A stretch of DNA of 64,000 nucleotides from an uncultured Roseibium sp. (GTDB taxonomy: Bacteria > Pseudomonadota > Alphaproteobacteria > Rhizobiales > Stappiaceae), in contig NZ_CANLVF010000002.1 of NCBI RefSeq assembly GCF_947494555.1, positions 1,240,001 through 1,304,000 of the forward strand, in the 5' to 3' direction. The notes below the pieces were generated by a model. It was not told the origin of the DNA and searched no databases. It was given only the letters and a program-made list of their open reading frames with translations. Positions 63,150 through 64,000 of the stretch are shown here, one piece after another. The translations under genes and the position numbers were made by a program. How positions within the stretch are numbered: the stretch's first letter is position 1; each line of letters opens with the position of its first letter.

Positions 63150-64000
63150 ATGCGTCTTTTGAGAGGCTTAGCGCTCGCAGTGATGTTTGCGGCAGGCAGT
63201 GCCCATGCCGAGACCGATATCAAATTCACACTGGACTGGAAGTTTGAAGGCCCGTCCGCGCCCTTTTTCATTGCTCTCGACAAAGGTTATTTCAAAGACG
63301 AAGGTCTGAACGTGACCATCGACAGCGGCGCCGGATCCCGCGAATCGCTGCCGCGGGTGGCGACCGGGACCTACGACATGGGTTTCGGCGACATCAACGC
63401 CCTGATCAAGCTGATGGACGACCAGCCGGATCTCAAGGTCAAAGCCGTCATGATGGCGTATGAAACGCCGCCGTTCGCCGTGATCGGCCGCAAAAGCCAG
63501 GGTGTGACGGAGGATCCGAAATCCCTGGAAGGCAAGACGCTGGGTGCACCACCGCCAGACGCTGCCTTCGGCCAATGGCCTGCCTTCGTCGATGTGGCCG
63601 GGCTCGACACCAGCGGCATCACCATCGAAAATGTCGGCTTCCCCGTGCGTGAACCGATGTTGGCACAGGGCCAGGTAGATGCGATCTTCGGATTTTCTTT
63701 TTCGTCGGTCTTGAACCTGAAGGCACAGGGCGTTCCGGAAGACGATATTTCACTCATCCTCATGGGTGAAAACGGTCTGGACCTTTACGGCAATGTCGTC
63801 ATCGCCAATACAGACTTCGCTGCCGAAAACCCGGATGCGGTCAAGGGCTTCGTGAAAGCCCTCACCAAAGGCTATCTGGATGCGATCGCTGATCCCGCCG
63901 CTGCCATTCCCTATGTCATGAAGCGGAACGAAGTTCTCGATGAAGCCGTTGAAATCGACCGGCTGACAATGGCTGTCGCAGGATCCATTGCCACACCGGC
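63150..64000 (+). CDS. ABC transporter substrate-binding protein, THI5/SsuA-like (partial)
   Basis: The reading frame starts at the ATG at 63150 (AGGGGAT site upstream) and stays open to the window end, 283 codons. It has a signal peptide (MRLLRGLALAVMFAAGSAHA) and then FTLDWKFEGPSAPFFIALDK and GYFKDEGLNVTIDSG, the NMT1/SsuA beginning. RVATGTYDMGFGDINALIK follows. It binds a pyrimidine, taurine, nitrate or other small substrate. The rest of the gene and its partners lie beyond the window. Confidence 0.88.
   Translation, partial: MRLLRGLALAVMFAAGSAHAETDIKFTLDWKFEGPSAPFFIALDKGYFKDEGLNVTIDSGAGSRESLPRVATGTYDMGFGDINALIKLMDDQPDLKVKAVMMAYETPPFAVIGRKSQGVTEDPKSLEGKTLGAPPPDAAFGQWPAFVDVAGLDTSGITIENVGFPVREPMLAQGQVDAIFGFSFSSVLNLKAQGVPEDDISLILMGENGLDLYGNVVIANTDFAAENPDAVKGFVKALTKGYLDAIADPAAAIPYVMKRNEVLDEAVEIDRLTMAVAGSIATP

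Noticed and set aside
1..64000. tRNA or rRNA genes
   Set aside because: No cloverleaf-like sequence or rRNA signature was noticed in the intergenic regions.

Overview
The window is high-GC, gene-dense DNA from an alphaproteobacterium. The gene set (BA14K protein, TRAP transporters, type I secreted RTX protein, protocatechuate and homogentisate pathways, CATCCCGG-type palindromes) fits a marine Roseibium/Labrenzia-like member of the Hyphomicrobiales; that placement is inferred from gene content only. No rRNA, tRNA or CRISPR array was seen.

Layout. 1-4.1 kb (+): beta-ketoadipate operon, pcaD (partial)-pcaC-pcaH-pcaG-BKACE-pcaB. 4.1-7.0 kb (-): a TRAP transporter operon (dctP-dctQ-dctM) converging on pcaB. 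7.4-15.2 kb (-): a LysR gene, a 1059-residue RTX/CHRD repeat protein, its type I ABC exporter and membrane fusion protein. 15.7-18.1 kb (-): a chemoreceptor with a very long sensor region. 18.4-25.8 kb (-): an aromatic (homogentisate) operon, hmgA - metallo-beta-lactamase fold protein - FAH family hydrolase - second MBL protein - AT-rich secreted protein - DinB-fold protein - FAD monooxygenase - DUF2783 protein. 26-32 kb: small hypotheticals, a DM13 protein, an IS5-like transposase remnant, a low-GC autotransporter and a HerA-like ATPase. 32.1-43.7 kb: cupin protein, DUF2867 protein, RND efflux pair, a 263-bp inverted-repeat element, nitroreductase, DMT exporter with divergent LysR, MFS exporter, hemolysin III, L,D-transpeptidase. 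43.8-51.5 kb: membrane dipeptidase, GntR regulator and a complete oligopeptide ABC importer. 51.7-64 kb: BA14K protein, Uup-type ABC-F, lipoprotein, GNAT + XRE-cupin pair, FabF-like synthase + MarR, HdeD, RNA pseudouridine synthase, RsmC-like methyltransferase, GDYXXLXY/DUF2157 pair, and the start of a THI5-like ABC substrate-binding gene.

How the genes work together. Two aromatic ring-cleavage routes are present. In the pca operon a beta-keto acid cleavage enzyme gene sits where a route from 3-oxoadipate to succinyl-CoA would be needed. In the hmg operon no GST-type maleylacetoacetate isomerase is seen, and a DinB-fold protein is a candidate replacement. The RTX protein, its exporter and a nearby LysR gene form a candidate secreted-matrix or adhesin locus, with a 16-bp motif shared upstream of the regulator and the RTX gene. 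Peptide uptake (Opp) and a membrane dipeptidase are neighbours and may cooperate. All functions are read from sequence motifs alone; no database search was possible.
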